From the NCBI RefSeq assembly GCF_020985305.1, contig NZ_CP087588.1, positions 3,037,501 to 3,101,500 of the forward strand: 64,000 bases of DNA, written 5' to 3'. A model generated the notes under the pieces. The model did not search any database. It was not told the origin of the DNA and saw only the letters and a list, made by a program, of their open reading frames with translations. Of this stretch, positions 46,501 to 56,167 are shown one piece after another (position 1 is the stretch's first letter; each line of letters opens with the position of its first letter). This DNA is from Croceicoccus sp. Ery15. Its GTDB lineage: Bacteria > Pseudomonadota > Alphaproteobacteria > Sphingomonadales > Sphingomonadaceae. Both the position numbers and the translations under genes were made by a program.

Positions 46501-47982
46501 ATGCGGGAACAGGCGGACAGGCAGGACGAAACGCAGGCATTTCTGGCCGGCCTGCCGCAGCCTGCCGCCAGCCGCGGGCAGGATGTGTCGCTGGAATGGA
46601 AAGGGCGCGGCCAATGGCTTGAAGGGGGGCTTGGCCACGACGATCGGGCTGCCCCGCGCCTCTACCGCGATCCTGTGCGCGAGCCGCAGGAAGTCGCCCG
46701 CCTGCTATCGCCCAAGCTGCTGACGGATTTCGCCCGATGGGACGGCGGCGACATGCCGCAGCCCTGCACGCATCTGGATCTGAACGACAATCTGCTGGTT
46801 CAGGGCGAAAACCTGCAAGTCCTTGCCACGTTGCGCCACCGTTATCGCGGCAGGGTTACGCTGATCTATATCGACCCGCCCTATAACACGGCCAGCGGGT
46901 CCTTTGCCTATAACGACCGGTTCACGCGGGCCGACTGGCTGGGCTTCATGCGCGCCCGCCTGCTGTTCGCGCGCGACCTGCTGGCACCCGACGGCAGCAT
47001 CTATGTGAACATCGATTTCAACGAGGCGCATTATCTGAAAGTGCTGATGGACGAAGTGTTCGGCCCGGCCAATTTCCAGCGCGAAATTATCTGGCGCATC
47101 GGCTGGCTTTCCGGCTTCAAGACGCGGGCACAAAATTTCATCCGCAATCACGACACGATCCTGTTCTACAGCCAAGACGCGCAGCGGATGAAGTTCAACA
47201 AGGCCTATCTGGGCCCCGACGATTTCGCCCCGCGCTTCAAACCGGCAGAGGCGGCGCAGCTGTCATCGCTGCTGGAGGGTGAGGGCCTGGCCAAAACCGC
47301 CGTGCGCCGCGTGATGAAAGCCGCGCAAACCATCGGCCTGCCCGCCCGCTATCCGGTCGAGGATGTGTGGAACGCCAGCAATTACGACCGGCTGAATTCG
47401 GTCGCCATCACATCCTATGCGGGCGAAAGCGTGTCGAAACTGCTGGGCACACCCGATGTGAAGGGCCAGAAGTCCGAAGCACTGCTGAAACGCATTATCG
47501 AGGCCTCGACCGATCCGGGCGATATCGTGCTGGATTTCTTCGCCGGATCGGGCAGCACCGCCGCCGCCGCGCACAAGCTCGGCCGCCGCTGGATTGGTGT
47601 GGAGCAGATGGGTTACGCGGGCACCATCACGCTGGAACGCATGAAGAAAGTGGTCGCGGGCGACAATGTCGGCATCTCGAAACGCACCGGCTGGAAAGGT
47701 GGCGGCTCGTTCGTGTTCTGCCGACTGGCCGACTGGCGCGACCGCGTGGCGGAGCAGGGTTTAGCCAGACGTGCGCGCGATCTGGGCTGGCTGCTCCATG
47801 ATGGCCAGGGCGGTCTGTGGGACTGGGCGGCGTTCGACACGCTGCCCGTCGCACAAAGGCGCGCGGCGCTGTCCTTGGCGCTGGCGGCCAATGCCATGCC
47901 GGTGGACTTCGCATTCGCGGACGATACCGAACTGGCATTGCCGCCCGCCGAACGCGCGATCAACGCGGCGTTGCAGGGCTAG
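46501..47982 (+). CDS. Orphan adenine-type DNA methyltransferase (beta class)
   Basis: A 493-residue N6-adenine (or N4-cytosine) DNA methyltransferase. The catalytic DPPYNT lies at 125-130 and the SAM-binding FAGSGST at about 347-353, in the order motif IV before motif I, which defines the beta class of type III Mod and related enzymes. The stretch [30 protein letters not shown] is typical of Mod subunits. No restriction or Res gene is adjacent: upstream are a 34-aa gene and patatin, downstream ribA. It is not the CcrM type. May be an epigenetic orphan or the leftover of a type III system. Confidence 0.88.
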   Translation: MREQADRQDETQAFLAGLPQPAASRGQDVSLEWKGRGQWLEGGLGHDDRAAPRLYRDPVREPQEVARLLSPKLLTDFARWDGGDMPQPCTHLDLNDNLLVQGENLQVLATLRHRYRGRVTLIYIDPPYNTASGSFAYNDRFTRADWLGFMRARLLFARDLLAPDGSIYVNIDFNEAHYLKVLMDEVFGPANFQREIIWRIGWLSGFKTRAQNFIRNHDTILFYSQDAQRMKFNKAYLGPDDFAPRFKPAEAAQLSSLLEGEGLAKTAVRRVMKAAQTIGLPARYPVEDVWNASNYDRLNSVAITSYAGESVSKLLGTPDVKGQKSEALLKRIIEASTDPGDIVLDFFAGSGSTAAAAHKLGRRWIGVEQMGYAGTITLERMKKVVAGDNVGISKRTGWKGGGSFVFCRLADWRDRVAEQGLARRARDLGWLLHDGQGGLWDWAAFDTLPVAQRRAALSLALAANAMPVDFAFADDTELALPPAERAINAALQG

Positions 47983-48044
47983 GGGCTTGGCAGATGGGGA
48001 GGATCGATTGATGCACCGCCGTCTCAAGGCTTTGATCGAAGCAC

Positions 48045-49118
48045 CTACAGCAGATGCCCTGTCCGGTCGCGCTTGGTGTCGAGATAGCGGGCGTTGTGCG
48101 GGTTCGCGGGCAAGGCATGGGGCACGCGTTCGGCCACCTCGACACCCAGCGCGGCCAGCGTGTCGACCTTCATCGGGTTGTTCGTCAATAATCTGATCCG
48201 CCGCACACCCAAAAGGTCCAGCATGCGCGCCGCCACGGGAAAATCGCGCGCGTCGGTGGGCAGGCCCAGCCGGTTATTGGCATCGACCGTGTCGAACCCC
48301 TGATCCTGCAGGCGATAGGCGCGCAGCTTGTTGATCAGGCCAATCCCGCGCCCTTCCTGCCGCAGATAGAGCAGCACGCCCCAGCCGCCTTGCGCCGATT
48401 CCTCTGCCATGGCGGCCAGCGCGGCATCCAATTGCGGGCCGCAATCGCACTTCAGGCTGCCCAGCACATCGCCCGTCAGGCATTCGCTGTGCAGCCGGAC
48501 CAGTGGCACGCGTTCGGCGTTCTGCCTGCCGATCACCAGCGCTACATGTTCGCGCAGATCGTCGGGCGCCCGAAAGGCGACGATCTCCGCCTGTTCGGCC
48601 GCATGGGTGGGCAGATGGGCGCGGGCCTGCACGGTCAGGCGGGCCGGATCCTCGAACGCGGCGATGTCGCTGGCGCTCAGCTCCACCGCTTCGCCCGCAG
48701 GCTCGGGCGCGACCAGAAAGGCAGGCAATATGCCCGCGATGCGCGCCAGCGCCATGGCGGCCTTTGCGGCCTCGCCCGATTGAAGCGGCTCGGCGCGAAA
48801 CGGGCCCGACAGCGGATTGGCCAGATCGCGCGAGGGATCGGCCAGTTCGCGCGCACCCTGCAGCGTGAAGGGCTCTGCCGCGCGGATCAGCGCGGGCGCA
48901 TCGGGAACGGCGGCGTCTTTCTGGTTGATCAGCTTGAGAGTCGCCGCCCGCGCGGCCGAGATCAGCAATCGCCCCGCCGCCGTGTCGCCCGCGTCATGCC
49001 CCGTTTCCGCAGGCATCAGCAGCAATGCGCCATCCCCGCCCGCGATCCGCACCGGCCAGCCATGGCGCAGCGCATCCACTGCCTGCGCCGTCCGGCGAGA
49101 GGGAGAGGGAGCACTCAT
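48045..49118 (-). CDS. ribA: GTP cyclohydrolase II with degenerate RibB-like N-terminus
   Basis: A 357-residue enzyme. The C-terminal about 170 residues are GTP cyclohydrolase II, first step of riboflavin synthesis: zinc ligands in SECLTGDVLGSLKCDCG (Cys-x10-Cys-x-Cys), YLRQEGRGIGL, and LLTNNPMKVDTLAALGVEV. The N-terminal half is only distantly like the DHBP synthase (RibB) domain and probably has no such activity; this arrangement is common in sphingomonads. It follows xthA on the minus strand with seven bases between, so they are likely cotranscribed. Confidence 0.92.
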   Translation of the reverse strand: MSAPSPSRRTAQAVDALRHGWPVRIAGGDGALLLMPAETGHDAGDTAAGRLLISAARAATLKLINQKDAAVPDAPALIRAAEPFTLQGARELADPSRDLANPLSGPFRAEPLQSGEAAKAAMALARIAGILPAFLVAPEPAGEAVELSASDIAAFEDPARLTVQARAHLPTHAAEQAEIVAFRAPDDLREHVALVIGRQNAERVPLVRLHSECLTGDVLGSLKCDCGPQLDAALAAMAEESAQGGWGVLLYLRQEGRGIGLINKLRAYRLQDQGFDTVDANNRLGLPTDARDFPVAARMLDLLGVRRIRLLTNNPMKVDTLAALGVEVAERVPHALPANPHNARYLDTKRDRTGHLL

Positions 49119-49125
49119 CGCGGCA

Positions 49126-49932
49126 TCAAAGCTCGAAGCTGGTGATCAGCGGAATATGGTCCGACGGGCGCTCCCAATCGCGGCAATCCAGCAGCACGCG
49201 ATGATCGCGCGCCTGCGCCGCCAGATCGGGCGAGGCCCACATGTGATCCAGCCGCCGCCCGCGGTTGGACGCCTTCCAGTCCTTGTTGCGATAGCTCCAC
49301 CAGCTATAGCTCTTTTCCTCGGGCGCGACATATTCGCGGCCGATGTCGACCCAGCCGTGGGCATTCCTGAAACGGTCCAGCGCCTCGACCTCTATGGGCG
49401 TATGACTGACAACTTTCAGCAGTGCCTTGTGGCTCCACACGTCATGTTCCAGCGGGGCGACGTTGAAATCGCCGACGATCAGGCTGGGACGGTCCACCGT
49501 GTCGGCCCAGAACGCCATGCGTTCAAGGAAGTCGAGCTTCTGGCCGAACTTGGGATTGATCTCGCGGTCGGGCTCGTCGCCGCCAGCCGGAATATACACA
49601 TTCTCCAGCAGCAGCCCCTTGCCGGCGCCGCCGATCTCTACGCCGACATGCCGCGCCTCGCCATTGTCCTGCCAGTCGTGCCGGGTCAGTTCGGCCAAAG
49701 GCAGTTTCGAAACGGTGGCGACACCGTGATAGCCCTTTTGCCCGTGCACCGCGCGGTGGGTATAGCCAAGGCGTTCGAAGGCGGCATGTGGGAACAGATG
49801 TTCGGCCACCTTGATCTCCTGCAGGCACAACACGTCGGGTTGCTGCTCTGTCAGAAAACGCTCGACCTGATCGAGGCGGAGGCGGACGGAATTGATGTTC
49901 CAGGTTGCGATGGTGACCATGCAGCGGGCCAT
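49126..49932 (-). CDS. xthA: Exodeoxyribonuclease III
   Basis: A 268-residue AP endonuclease / 3' exonuclease of base-excision repair. Motifs: TWNINSVRLR (Asn), CLQEIKV with the metal Glu, YIPAGGDEPDREINPKF, IVGDFNVAP with Asp/Asn, RRLDHMWAS and the terminal RPSDHIPLITSFEL with the catalytic Asp-His. The ATG at 49932 has GAAGG six bases upstream; an inner ATG at 49920 is the alternative. Upstream gene of the xthA-ribA pair. Confidence 0.93.
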   Translation of the reverse strand: MARCMVTIATWNINSVRLRLDQVERFLTEQQPDVLCLQEIKVAEHLFPHAAFERLGYTHRAVHGQKGYHGVATVSKLPLAELTRHDWQDNGEARHVGVEIGGAGKGLLLENVYIPAGGDEPDREINPKFGQKLDFLERMAFWADTVDRPSLIVGDFNVAPLEHDVWSHKALLKVVSHTPIEVEALDRFRNAHGWVDIGREYVAPEEKSYSWWSYRNKDWKASNRGRRLDHMWASPDLAAQARDHRVLLDCRDWERPSDHIPLITSFEL

Positions 49933-50059
49933 AGGGCCTTCGCCAGCAAAGTCCAATCGTGCAGTTGCACCGCTTACCCTGAGATAGGTTTGGGCACGAT
50001 GGAGCGAGTGATTGTCACAAGACCGACACCGTTGTCATGCAAGGGAACCGGACATGCAA

Positions 50060-50092
50060 AACCCCCGACCCGGGGGCATTGGGTCGGGGGTT
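50060..50092 (-). terminator. Strong intrinsic terminator (leftward)
   Basis: AACCCCCGACCC and GGGTCGGGGGTT form a perfect 12-bp stem with a 9-base loop. Read on the minus strand it ends in TTTTGC, so it stops transcription coming from the right (LolA gene or the structured region next to it). Confidence 0.85.
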
Positions 50093-50180
50093 GCCATTCG
50101 CGTTCGTCACGCTCGGCAAGATGCGGTTTGTTGGGACGGGCAACAGGGGGGAAACCCGATTCCCTCGCATCTTGCTCGGT
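50093..50180 (-). ncRNA. Candidate structured RNA before the terminator
   Basis: The 200-base gap after the LolA stop holds a perfect 10-base inverted repeat, GCAAGATGCG (50116-50125) and CGCATCTTGC (50166-50175), enclosing a second small hairpin (TGTTG/CAACA). On the minus strand this is followed by the strong terminator at 50060-50092. The layout (closed structured stem, then terminator) fits a small RNA of about 120-170 nt or a structured 3' UTR. No Rfam family recognised. Confidence 0.35.
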
Positions 50181-50293
50181 AATTTCTACGCCCGAACGCC
50201 TGTCGATTAGATGAACGAAGCTGTTAGGGAAAGGGCCGTTCGTCCCTATACCCGCACAATTGACCGTTAATTAGCCCTAAAGAGCCTTAATGG

Positions 50294-50968
50294 TCAGCGT
50301 TTCTGCCTCGGACGGACATCCTTGAATGCAAAAGTGCCGTCGCTGACGGGGATTCCATAGCGCTGGTTGTCAAGAAAGATCTTGGTGATCTTGTTTTGGG
50401 AATCAACCGAGACCCAACTTTCCAGTTCCAGCCCGCCGGGGGCCGATGCGTTCTTGTTGAAGATCAGGGTAATCGTCCCGTATTCGGGATGCTTGGGATC
50501 CTTGACCTGCACGCTGATCAGATCGGGATGGCGCACCGGCATCAGCCTGCCATAGCGCATCACATCCTTGTCAGGGTCAAGCAGGGCGCCCAGCGGACTG
50601 TTGCTGATTGGCCAGACCTGCTTTTGCCGGACTTCGTAATCCAGCATGGTCAGCCGCGAACCGTCGGAGACGATCAGGACGGGGACGTCCTTTTGATATT
50701 CGAAGCGGATCTTGCCGGGGCGCTTCAGTACCATCTTGCCGGTCAGCTGCTGACCGTTGCGGTCGACCTGCACGAAATCCGCGCTCATCGTCTTGATGGC
50801 GCGAAGCGCTGCGACGGCGCGGGCCAGATCGTCCTGTGCCTGTGAGGCAGAGCTGGCGGTGGCGGGTGCTGCTGGAAAGGCCAGCGCGGCGGGCATGGCC
50901 AGCGAAGCAGCGGCAGCAAGGGCGAGCGTGCGCCCGGGGCGAGCGTTTGAAAACATTGCGGAAATCAT
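50294..50968 (-). CDS. lolA: Outer-membrane lipoprotein carrier LolA-like protein
   Basis: A 224-residue periplasmic chaperone that would carry lipoproteins to the outer membrane. Signal region MISAMFSNARPGRTLALAAAASLAMPAALA, then the LolA fold: LRAIKTMSADFVQVDRNGQQLTGKMVLKRPGKIRFEY, VLIVSDGSRLTMLDYEVRQ, and the C-terminal strands VDSQNKITKIFLDNQRYG, FAFKDVRPRQKR. The start at 50968 places the signal properly; the frame stays open to 51115. Family call sound. Confidence 0.88.
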   Translation of the reverse strand: MISAMFSNARPGRTLALAAAASLAMPAALAFPAAPATASSASQAQDDLARAVAALRAIKTMSADFVQVDRNGQQLTGKMVLKRPGKIRFEYQKDVPVLIVSDGSRLTMLDYEVRQKQVWPISNSPLGALLDPDKDVMRYGRLMPVRHPDLISVQVKDPKHPEYGTITLIFNKNASAPGGLELESWVSVDSQNKITKIFLDNQRYGIPVSDGTFAFKDVRPRQKR

Positions 50969-51111
50969 CCCGGTGTCATGACGTGTCGCCATTGAACCCG
51001 TGGTGAACCGGCGGGTTCCGGAATTCCGTCCGATTTTTCCGGCAACGAATGGCCCGAAAAATACCCGAAGACAGGAGCGCGGGCCGGCGACAGGGCCGCC
51101 CGCGCGCAAGA

Positions 51112-51279
51112 TCACTTGATCTTGGCTTCCTTGAATTCGACGTGCTTGCGAACGACGGGGTCGTACTTACGCTGCACCATCTTCTCGGTCATGTTGCGCG
51201 GGTTCTTCTTGGTCACATAGAAGAAGCCGGTATCGGCGGTGGAGACCAGCCGGATCTTGACAGTTGCGGGCTTCGCCAT
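51112..51279 (-). CDS. rpmG: 50S ribosomal protein L33
   Basis: A 55-residue basic protein: [55 protein letters not shown]. This is the zinc-free alphaproteobacterial form of L33. AGGAAT lies before the ATG. A core ribosomal gene too short for most ORF cut-offs; a solid anchor that this part is chromosome. Confidence 0.95.
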   Translation of the reverse strand: MAKPATVKIRLVSTADTGFFYVTKKNPRNMTEKMVQRKYDPVVRKHVEFKEAKIK

Positions 51280-51488
51280 GGCGTATTCCTAAATATCCTA
51301 ATGCGGGCAGCACCAATTGGCGTTACCGCGCGGTGTTCCGGTTCAAGTCTGAGAATCGATTCTCGTGGCAGTGCGGTTGCGGTAATCCGTCGGAATCACC
51401 GGCAGGCCTTGCCAAAGCGTGGGGGCCTTTGCTGGAATTGGCGGCGCAAGTCAAGCTCTGCGCCGCATTCGGGCATTGGGCGCGGCGA

Positions 51489-51806
51489 TTAGCGGCCCCT
51501 TCGGCCCAGTACCACACCCGCAATCACGCCCAGCACGGCGGCCACGCCCGCTCCGCCATAGAGCCAGCCCTTGCGCGCCTTGCGCAATCGCGTCAGCGCG
51601 GCCTCATCCAGATAGAAGCCGCCTTCCGCCCCGCGAATCACGCCATCGGCGCGCATGGCATCGAAACGGTCGGCCTCGATCGGGTCGGTCGGCACGATAT
51701 CGACGGCCTTGTCGGGCGACGTCGCCTGGAACGAGCGATAGCGGGACGCGACGACTTCTTCCATCTCGCGCTCGCCCCGTGCGATTTCCGCGACATTGCT
51801 GCTCAT
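51489..51806 (-). CDS. Hypothetical protein with C-terminal membrane anchor (105 aa)
   Basis: A 105-residue protein: charged N-terminus (AEIARGEREMEEVVASRYRSFQ), a middle acidic part (about 35-75), and one C-terminal membrane helix (WLYGGAGVAAVLGVIAGVVLG) followed by RRGR, so tail-anchored in the inner membrane. GGGAGAG precedes the ATG. No family name known to me. Confidence 0.7.
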   Translation of the reverse strand: MSSNVAEIARGEREMEEVVASRYRSFQATSPDKAVDIVPTDPIEADRFDAMRADGVIRGAEGGFYLDEAALTRLRKARKGWLYGGAGVAAVLGVIAGVVLGRRGR

Positions 51807-51927
51807 GCTGAACTCTCCCGAAACTGGACCGGCCTGAACCGTGCAGGCTCCTGCCCATCAAGCATTCGCAAGCCGCTTTGTTCCGGCGGCATCGCAATAA
51901 CGACATGAAAGCCGGAGCAACCAATGC

Positions 51928-51955
51928 AAAACGGCGCCGGATCGCTCCGGCGCCG
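51928..51955 (-). terminator. Intrinsic terminator (leftward)
   Basis: CGGCGCCGGA and TCCGGCGCCG form a 10-bp perfect stem around TCGC; on the minus strand it is followed by TTTT. It terminates the small acidic lipoprotein gene. Confidence 0.88.
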
Positions 51956-51979
51956 CTGGAAAGTGCGAAACGCGCGCTC

Positions 51980-52231
51980 TTATTGCGGAGCAGCGTCCAT
52001 TTCGTCGGCCGCGTCTTCCATCGCGTCCTTCGTTTCTTCGCCCTGCTCTTCGATGGCGTCGGCCTGCTCGTCGGTGATCATGCCGGCATCTTCCATCGCA
52101 TCGGCCTCGGCTTCAGCCTGCTCGTCAATCGCTTCGGCCTGGTCTTCCATGGCGTTCTCTGCCGGGCTGTCACAGGCGGCGAGAGCAAGGCCAAGAGCGG
52201 CGGTGCTGGCGATAGCAATGATCTTCTTCAT
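51980..52231 (-). CDS. Small acidic lipoprotein (83 aa)
   Basis: 83 residues: signal MKKIIAIASTAALGLALAAC with lipobox Cys 20, then a helical repeat-like acidic region made of A-E-D-x-x-D-A-M-E units (about 28-80), probably an extended coiled structure. AAGGGGACAGACC precedes the ATG. Such Ala/Glu/Asp-rich lipoproteins are common in sphingomonads; function unknown. Confidence 0.75.
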   Translation of the reverse strand: MKKIIAIASTAALGLALAACDSPAENAMEDQAEAIDEQAEAEADAMEDAGMITDEQADAIEEQGEETKDAMEDAADEMDAAPQ

Positions 52232-52349
52232 GGTCTGTCCCCTTGAAAGGTTTCGGATTTTGTCGGTTGGCGGCCTTGGCCGTTGAACCTGACAATGAAT
52301 CGGGATGGCGAAAGGTTCCGTCACCCCGACAGAAAAATTGTTATGCCCG

Positions 52350-52604
52350 TTAGCGGACGGTGCCGCGACGGAACAGGTTGACGATCGCCAGCAGGACGAC
52401 TGCCCCCAGGAACGAGAACAGCAGTGCCGTCAGGTTAAAGCCGTTCAGAATGGTGTTCCCACCGGCCACCAGACCGGCCAGAAGCGCGCCGGCGATGCCG
52501 ACGACCACATTCAGCAGGATACCCTGCTGTGCGTCGGTGCGCATGACGATGCTGGCAAGCCAGCCGATGATGCCGCCGACGATGATCATGATAATAATGC
52601 CCAT
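52350..52604 (-). CDS. GlsB/YeaQ/YmgE-family membrane protein
   Basis: An 84-residue three-helix membrane protein, MGIIIMIIVGGIIGWLASIVMRTDAQQGILLNVVVGIAGALLAG with the GGIIGWLAS..M and QQG...N...G..GA...G family motif. The family is linked to stress response but not biochemically defined. Confidence 0.92.
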   Translation of the reverse strand: MGIIIMIIVGGIIGWLASIVMRTDAQQGILLNVVVGIAGALLAGLVAGGNTILNGFNLTALLFSFLGAVVLLAIVNLFRRGTVR

Positions 52605-52666
52605 CGTGAATTCCTCTTGATTGCGTTTGCCAAGGAAACGAGGGGCTGCCGGATTTGGTTCCGCCG

Positions 52667-54511
52667 TTACGCGTCCTGTTCGAACTGCAATGCGGCCAGA
52701 CCGGCATAAAGGCCGCCACGCTCGACCAGCTGGGCATGGGTGCCATGTTCGACGATGGCGCCGTGTTCCATCACCACGATCCGGTCCGCCGCGCGCACGG
52801 TGGCCAGCCGGTGCGCGATGACCAGCGTGGTGCGCCCTTTCATCAGCGTTTCCAGCGCGCCTTGCACCAGTCTCTCGCTCTGCGCGTCAAGCGCGCTGGT
52901 GGCTTCGTCCAGCAGCAGCAGCGGGGCATCGCGCAGCAGGGCGCGGGCAATGGCGACACGCTGGCGCTGCCCGCCCGAAAGCCGCGCGCCGCCTTCGCCG
53001 ATGAACGTGTCCAGCCCGTCGGGCAAAGCGCGCAGGAACTGTTCGGCATTGGCGGCGCGGGCGGCTTCCCAGATGGCCTCGTCGCTTGAATCCCATGCGC
53101 CATAGCGCAGATTGTCACGCGCGCTCGCAGCGAACAGCACGCTTTCCTGCGGGACAAGGGCAAGGCGGTGGCGAATGTCTTCGGGATCGGCGCGGGTCAG
53201 GTCGATCCCGTCCACCCGCACGCTGCCCGCCTGCGGGTCATAGAAACGGGCGATCAGCTGAAACAGAGTCGATTTGCCTGCGCCCGACGGGCCGACGATG
53301 GCCACGGTCTCGCCCGGCTCTACCGTCAGCGAGAAATCGTCGAGTGCCTTGTCGTCGGGCCGTGTGGGATAGCGGAAGGTGACATTCTGGAACGCGACCG
53401 ATCCGCGCGGCGGGAAGGGCAGCGCTTGCGGACGGGCGGGGGCTGCAATGGCGGGCCGGGTCGCCAGCAATTCGCCCAGCCGCTGCGCCGCGCCCGCCGC
53501 GCGCAGCAGATCGCCGTAAACCTCTGCCAAAGAGCCGAATGCGCCGCCGACAAGGCCCGCCGTAATGACGAAAGCCGCAATCGTGCCGCCGGTGATATGC
53601 CCAGCCTGCACGTCCAGCGCGCCGCGCCACATCAGCGCGACCAGCGCACCCAGCACCAGCCCCATGGCCAGCGCCGTCAGCAATGCGCGCATGAAGATGC
53701 GCTTTTTCGCGGTTTCGAACGACCGCTCTACCGCACCGCCGAACCGTTGCGCCTCGCGCTTTTCCTGATTGAAGACCTGCACGATGCGGATGCCGCCCAG
53801 CACTTCGCTGACCATCGCGCCCAGATCGGCGATGCGGTCCTGGCTCGACCGTGACAACAGGCGTACGCGGCGGCCCATGAGCACCAGCGGGATGACCACG
53901 GCGGGAATCGCCAGCAGCAGCCACACGGTCAGCTTCGGGGCGAGAAAGAACATATAGATCGTGCCGCCGATCGCCGTCAGCGCGTTGCGCAGCGCGACCG
54001 AAATGGTCGAGCCGACCACCTGTTCGATAATCGCGGTGTCCGACGTCATGCGTGAAGAGATTTCACGCGGATTGTTCTCTTCGTAAAACGACGGAGGCAG
54101 GGTGACGAGATTGTCGTAAACCCGCAGCCGCAGATCCGCGACAACGCGTTCGGACAGCCACGAGACGAGGAAGAACCGGAACGCGGTGCCGATGGCCAGC
54201 ACCAGCACGAGGATCAGCAGATACTGGAACCAGCGCGTGATCTCCCCCTCGCCAAAGCCGCGGTCGATTACCAGCTTGAAGCCCGACGGAATCGCAAGCG
54301 TCGCCGCCGATGTGGTCAAAAGCGCCAAAGCCGCGCCGATCATGTGCCCCGGATAGCGCCCTGCCGCGCCGATCAGCATCCATAATGGCCCCATCGAACG
54401 CGCGGGCTTGGCATTGTGGCCGTGCGCGGCACTTTCGTCGGCCCCGCCCGTCGATGGCGGTGATTCGCTTGCGGGTCCGGTGGCTGGAGTCAGGCTGGTC
54501 GGCTCGGTCAT
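52667..54511 (-). CDS. ABC exporter, fused permease and ATPase (MsbA-like)
   Basis: A 614-residue half-transporter that works as a homodimer. After a disordered polar start (about 1-38), six membrane helices span about 48-330 (LLILVLVLAIGTAFRFFLVSWLSERV), followed by the nucleotide-binding domain with Walker A GPSGAGKST (about 412), Q-loop VPQESVLFAAS, signature LSGGQRQRVAIARALL (about 515), Walker B LLLLDEATSALD and the H-loop IAHRLATV. Substrate is not clear; lipid or drug export is typical of the group. Divergent from phaZ. Confidence 0.9.
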   Translation of the reverse strand: MTEPTSLTPATGPASESPPSTGGADESAAHGHNAKPARSMGPLWMLIGAAGRYPGHMIGAALALLTTSAATLAIPSGFKLVIDRGFGEGEITRWFQYLLILVLVLAIGTAFRFFLVSWLSERVVADLRLRVYDNLVTLPPSFYEENNPREISSRMTSDTAIIEQVVGSTISVALRNALTAIGGTIYMFFLAPKLTVWLLLAIPAVVIPLVLMGRRVRLLSRSSQDRIADLGAMVSEVLGGIRIVQVFNQEKREAQRFGGAVERSFETAKKRIFMRALLTALAMGLVLGALVALMWRGALDVQAGHITGGTIAAFVITAGLVGGAFGSLAEVYGDLLRAAGAAQRLGELLATRPAIAAPARPQALPFPPRGSVAFQNVTFRYPTRPDDKALDDFSLTVEPGETVAIVGPSGAGKSTLFQLIARFYDPQAGSVRVDGIDLTRADPEDIRHRLALVPQESVLFAASARDNLRYGAWDSSDEAIWEAARAANAEQFLRALPDGLDTFIGEGGARLSGGQRQRVAIARALLRDAPLLLLDEATSALDAQSERLVQGALETLMKGRTTLVIAHRLATVRAADRIVVMEHGAIVEHGTHAQLVERGGLYAGLAALQFEQDA

Positions 54512-54749
54512 GACAGCCGCCTAGAGGAAAGCGTGCCCCGATTGAAGCGGGTTAAATGGCTGATCCCCGTGCAATCTGTACCCGCCCTGCCTATATCCGG
54601 AACCGTGGGCGGGATTGCTGCATTGCAACGAACGCCCGTAACGATCTAAACAGGGGCAATATCGCCCGCATCTGGCGGACGGAATGGCCGGTTTTGCTGC
54701 AACGGCAACAAGACAGTTTGCAAGCGGCTGAAGGCAAGGAGAATCGCAC

Positions 54750-55994
54750 GTGCTCTATTCGCTTTACGAGATTCAGCAGGCCTGGCGCACTTCGGCTACC
54801 GCGATGGCGTCGGTCACCGCCGAATGGCTGAATAATCCCAAGAATCCAATGGGTACGATGGGGTTCGGACCGACTGTCTCGTCCGCGTTGGAAGTGTTCG
54901 CCCATGCTGCCGAACCGCGCGGCAAGCCCGCATTCGGCATCGGGTCGGTGCAGGTGGGCGGCAACACCCACGAAGTGACCGAGGCCGATGTGCTTCACAA
55001 GCCATTCGGCAATTTGAAGCGCTTTACTCACTCCGGTTTGCCCGCCGACCGGCCCAAAGTGCTGATCGTCGCGCCGATGAGCGGGCATTATGCCACGCTT
55101 CTGCGCGGGACGGTCGAGCGTATGCTGCATAATGCAGAGGTTTATATTACCGATTGGGCCGACGCGAAGATGGTGCCCATGGCCGACGGGCTGTTCGATC
55201 TGGACGATTACATCGACTATATTATCGAGTTTCTGGAGCATATCGGCCCCGGCGCGCATATGGTGGCAGTGTGTCAGCCATCGGTGCCTGCCTTTGCGGC
55301 GACGGCGGTGATGGCGGACGACGGCAATCCCTGTCGCCCCGCCACGCTGACCATGATGGGCGGCCCGATCGACACGCGCGAAGGCCCGACCGAAGTGAAC
55401 GAGATGGCGGTCAACCGCCCGATGCACTGGTTCAAGCAATATCTGATCCAGACCGTGCCTATGCATTATCCCGGCGCGGGCCGAAAGGTCTATCCCGGCT
55501 TCCTGCAGCTGTCGGGTTTCATGTCGATGAACCTCAGCAACCATATGATGAGCCAGTACGGCCTGTTCAAACATCTGGTGGCGGGCGACGGCGAAAGCGC
55601 CGATGCGACCAAGACCTTTTATGACGAATATCTGTCGGTCTGCGACATGACGGCGGAATTCTACCTTCAGACCGTGAACGCGGTGTTCAAGGAATATCTG
55701 CTGCCGCGCGGCCTGCTGACCCATCGGGGCAAGACCGTCGATCTGGGCAAGATCACTGACACTGCGATCCTGTGCGTAGAGGGCGAGCGCGACGATATTT
55801 CTGGCGTGGGCCAGACCAAGGCAGCATTAGAGCTTACGCCCGGCCTGCCCGATGCGCTGAAGAAATATCATCTGCATCCCGGCGTCGGCCATTACGGCAT
55901 CTTCAACGGGTCGAAATGGCGCGGCAAGATCGCGCCCGTGGTCGAAAAATGGATGGCCGATCACGCGCGCGCCAAATTGCAGGCTGTCGCCTAG
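54750..55994 (+). CDS. phaZ: Intracellular polyhydroxyalkanoate depolymerase
   Basis: A 414-residue PHA depolymerase that breaks down stored PHB granules. The GTG at 54750 follows AAGGAGA. Family blocks: MLYSLYEIQQAWRTSATAMA at the start, the nucleophile region HMVAVCQPSVPAFAATAVMADD (Cys in place of Ser, as in PhaZ), MMGGPIDTREGPTEVNEMA, and the closing HLHPGVGHYGIFNGSKWRGKIAP with the catalytic His. It indicates that the organism stores PHA. Confidence 0.93.
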   Translation: MLYSLYEIQQAWRTSATAMASVTAEWLNNPKNPMGTMGFGPTVSSALEVFAHAAEPRGKPAFGIGSVQVGGNTHEVTEADVLHKPFGNLKRFTHSGLPADRPKVLIVAPMSGHYATLLRGTVERMLHNAEVYITDWADAKMVPMADGLFDLDDYIDYIIEFLEHIGPGAHMVAVCQPSVPAFAATAVMADDGNPCRPATLTMMGGPIDTREGPTEVNEMAVNRPMHWFKQYLIQTVPMHYPGAGRKVYPGFLQLSGFMSMNLSNHMMSQYGLFKHLVAGDGESADATKTFYDEYLSVCDMTAEFYLQTVNAVFKEYLLPRGLLTHRGKTVDLGKITDTAILCVEGERDDISGVGQTKAALELTPGLPDALKKYHLHPGVGHYGIFNGSKWRGKIAPVVEKWMADHARAKLQAVA

Positions 55995-56167
55995 GATCCC
56001 GGTCATTCGCCGCTATTGCGGTTACCGCTCGCCCGAGAGGGCGTATTCACCTTTGTTTGCAGCTATTTGCGCCCTGAAATCAGGGGGGCGGGCCGCCCGC
56101 GATCTTATGCCGGCGTTTACCCTTTCCGTTTAAGATGCCTTCGCGCACCGCGGTGCATGATGGATGA

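Noticed and set aside
48817-50214. 465-codon plus-strand frame across ribA, xthA and the gap
   Set aside because: Antisense to two clear genes and crosses a terminator.
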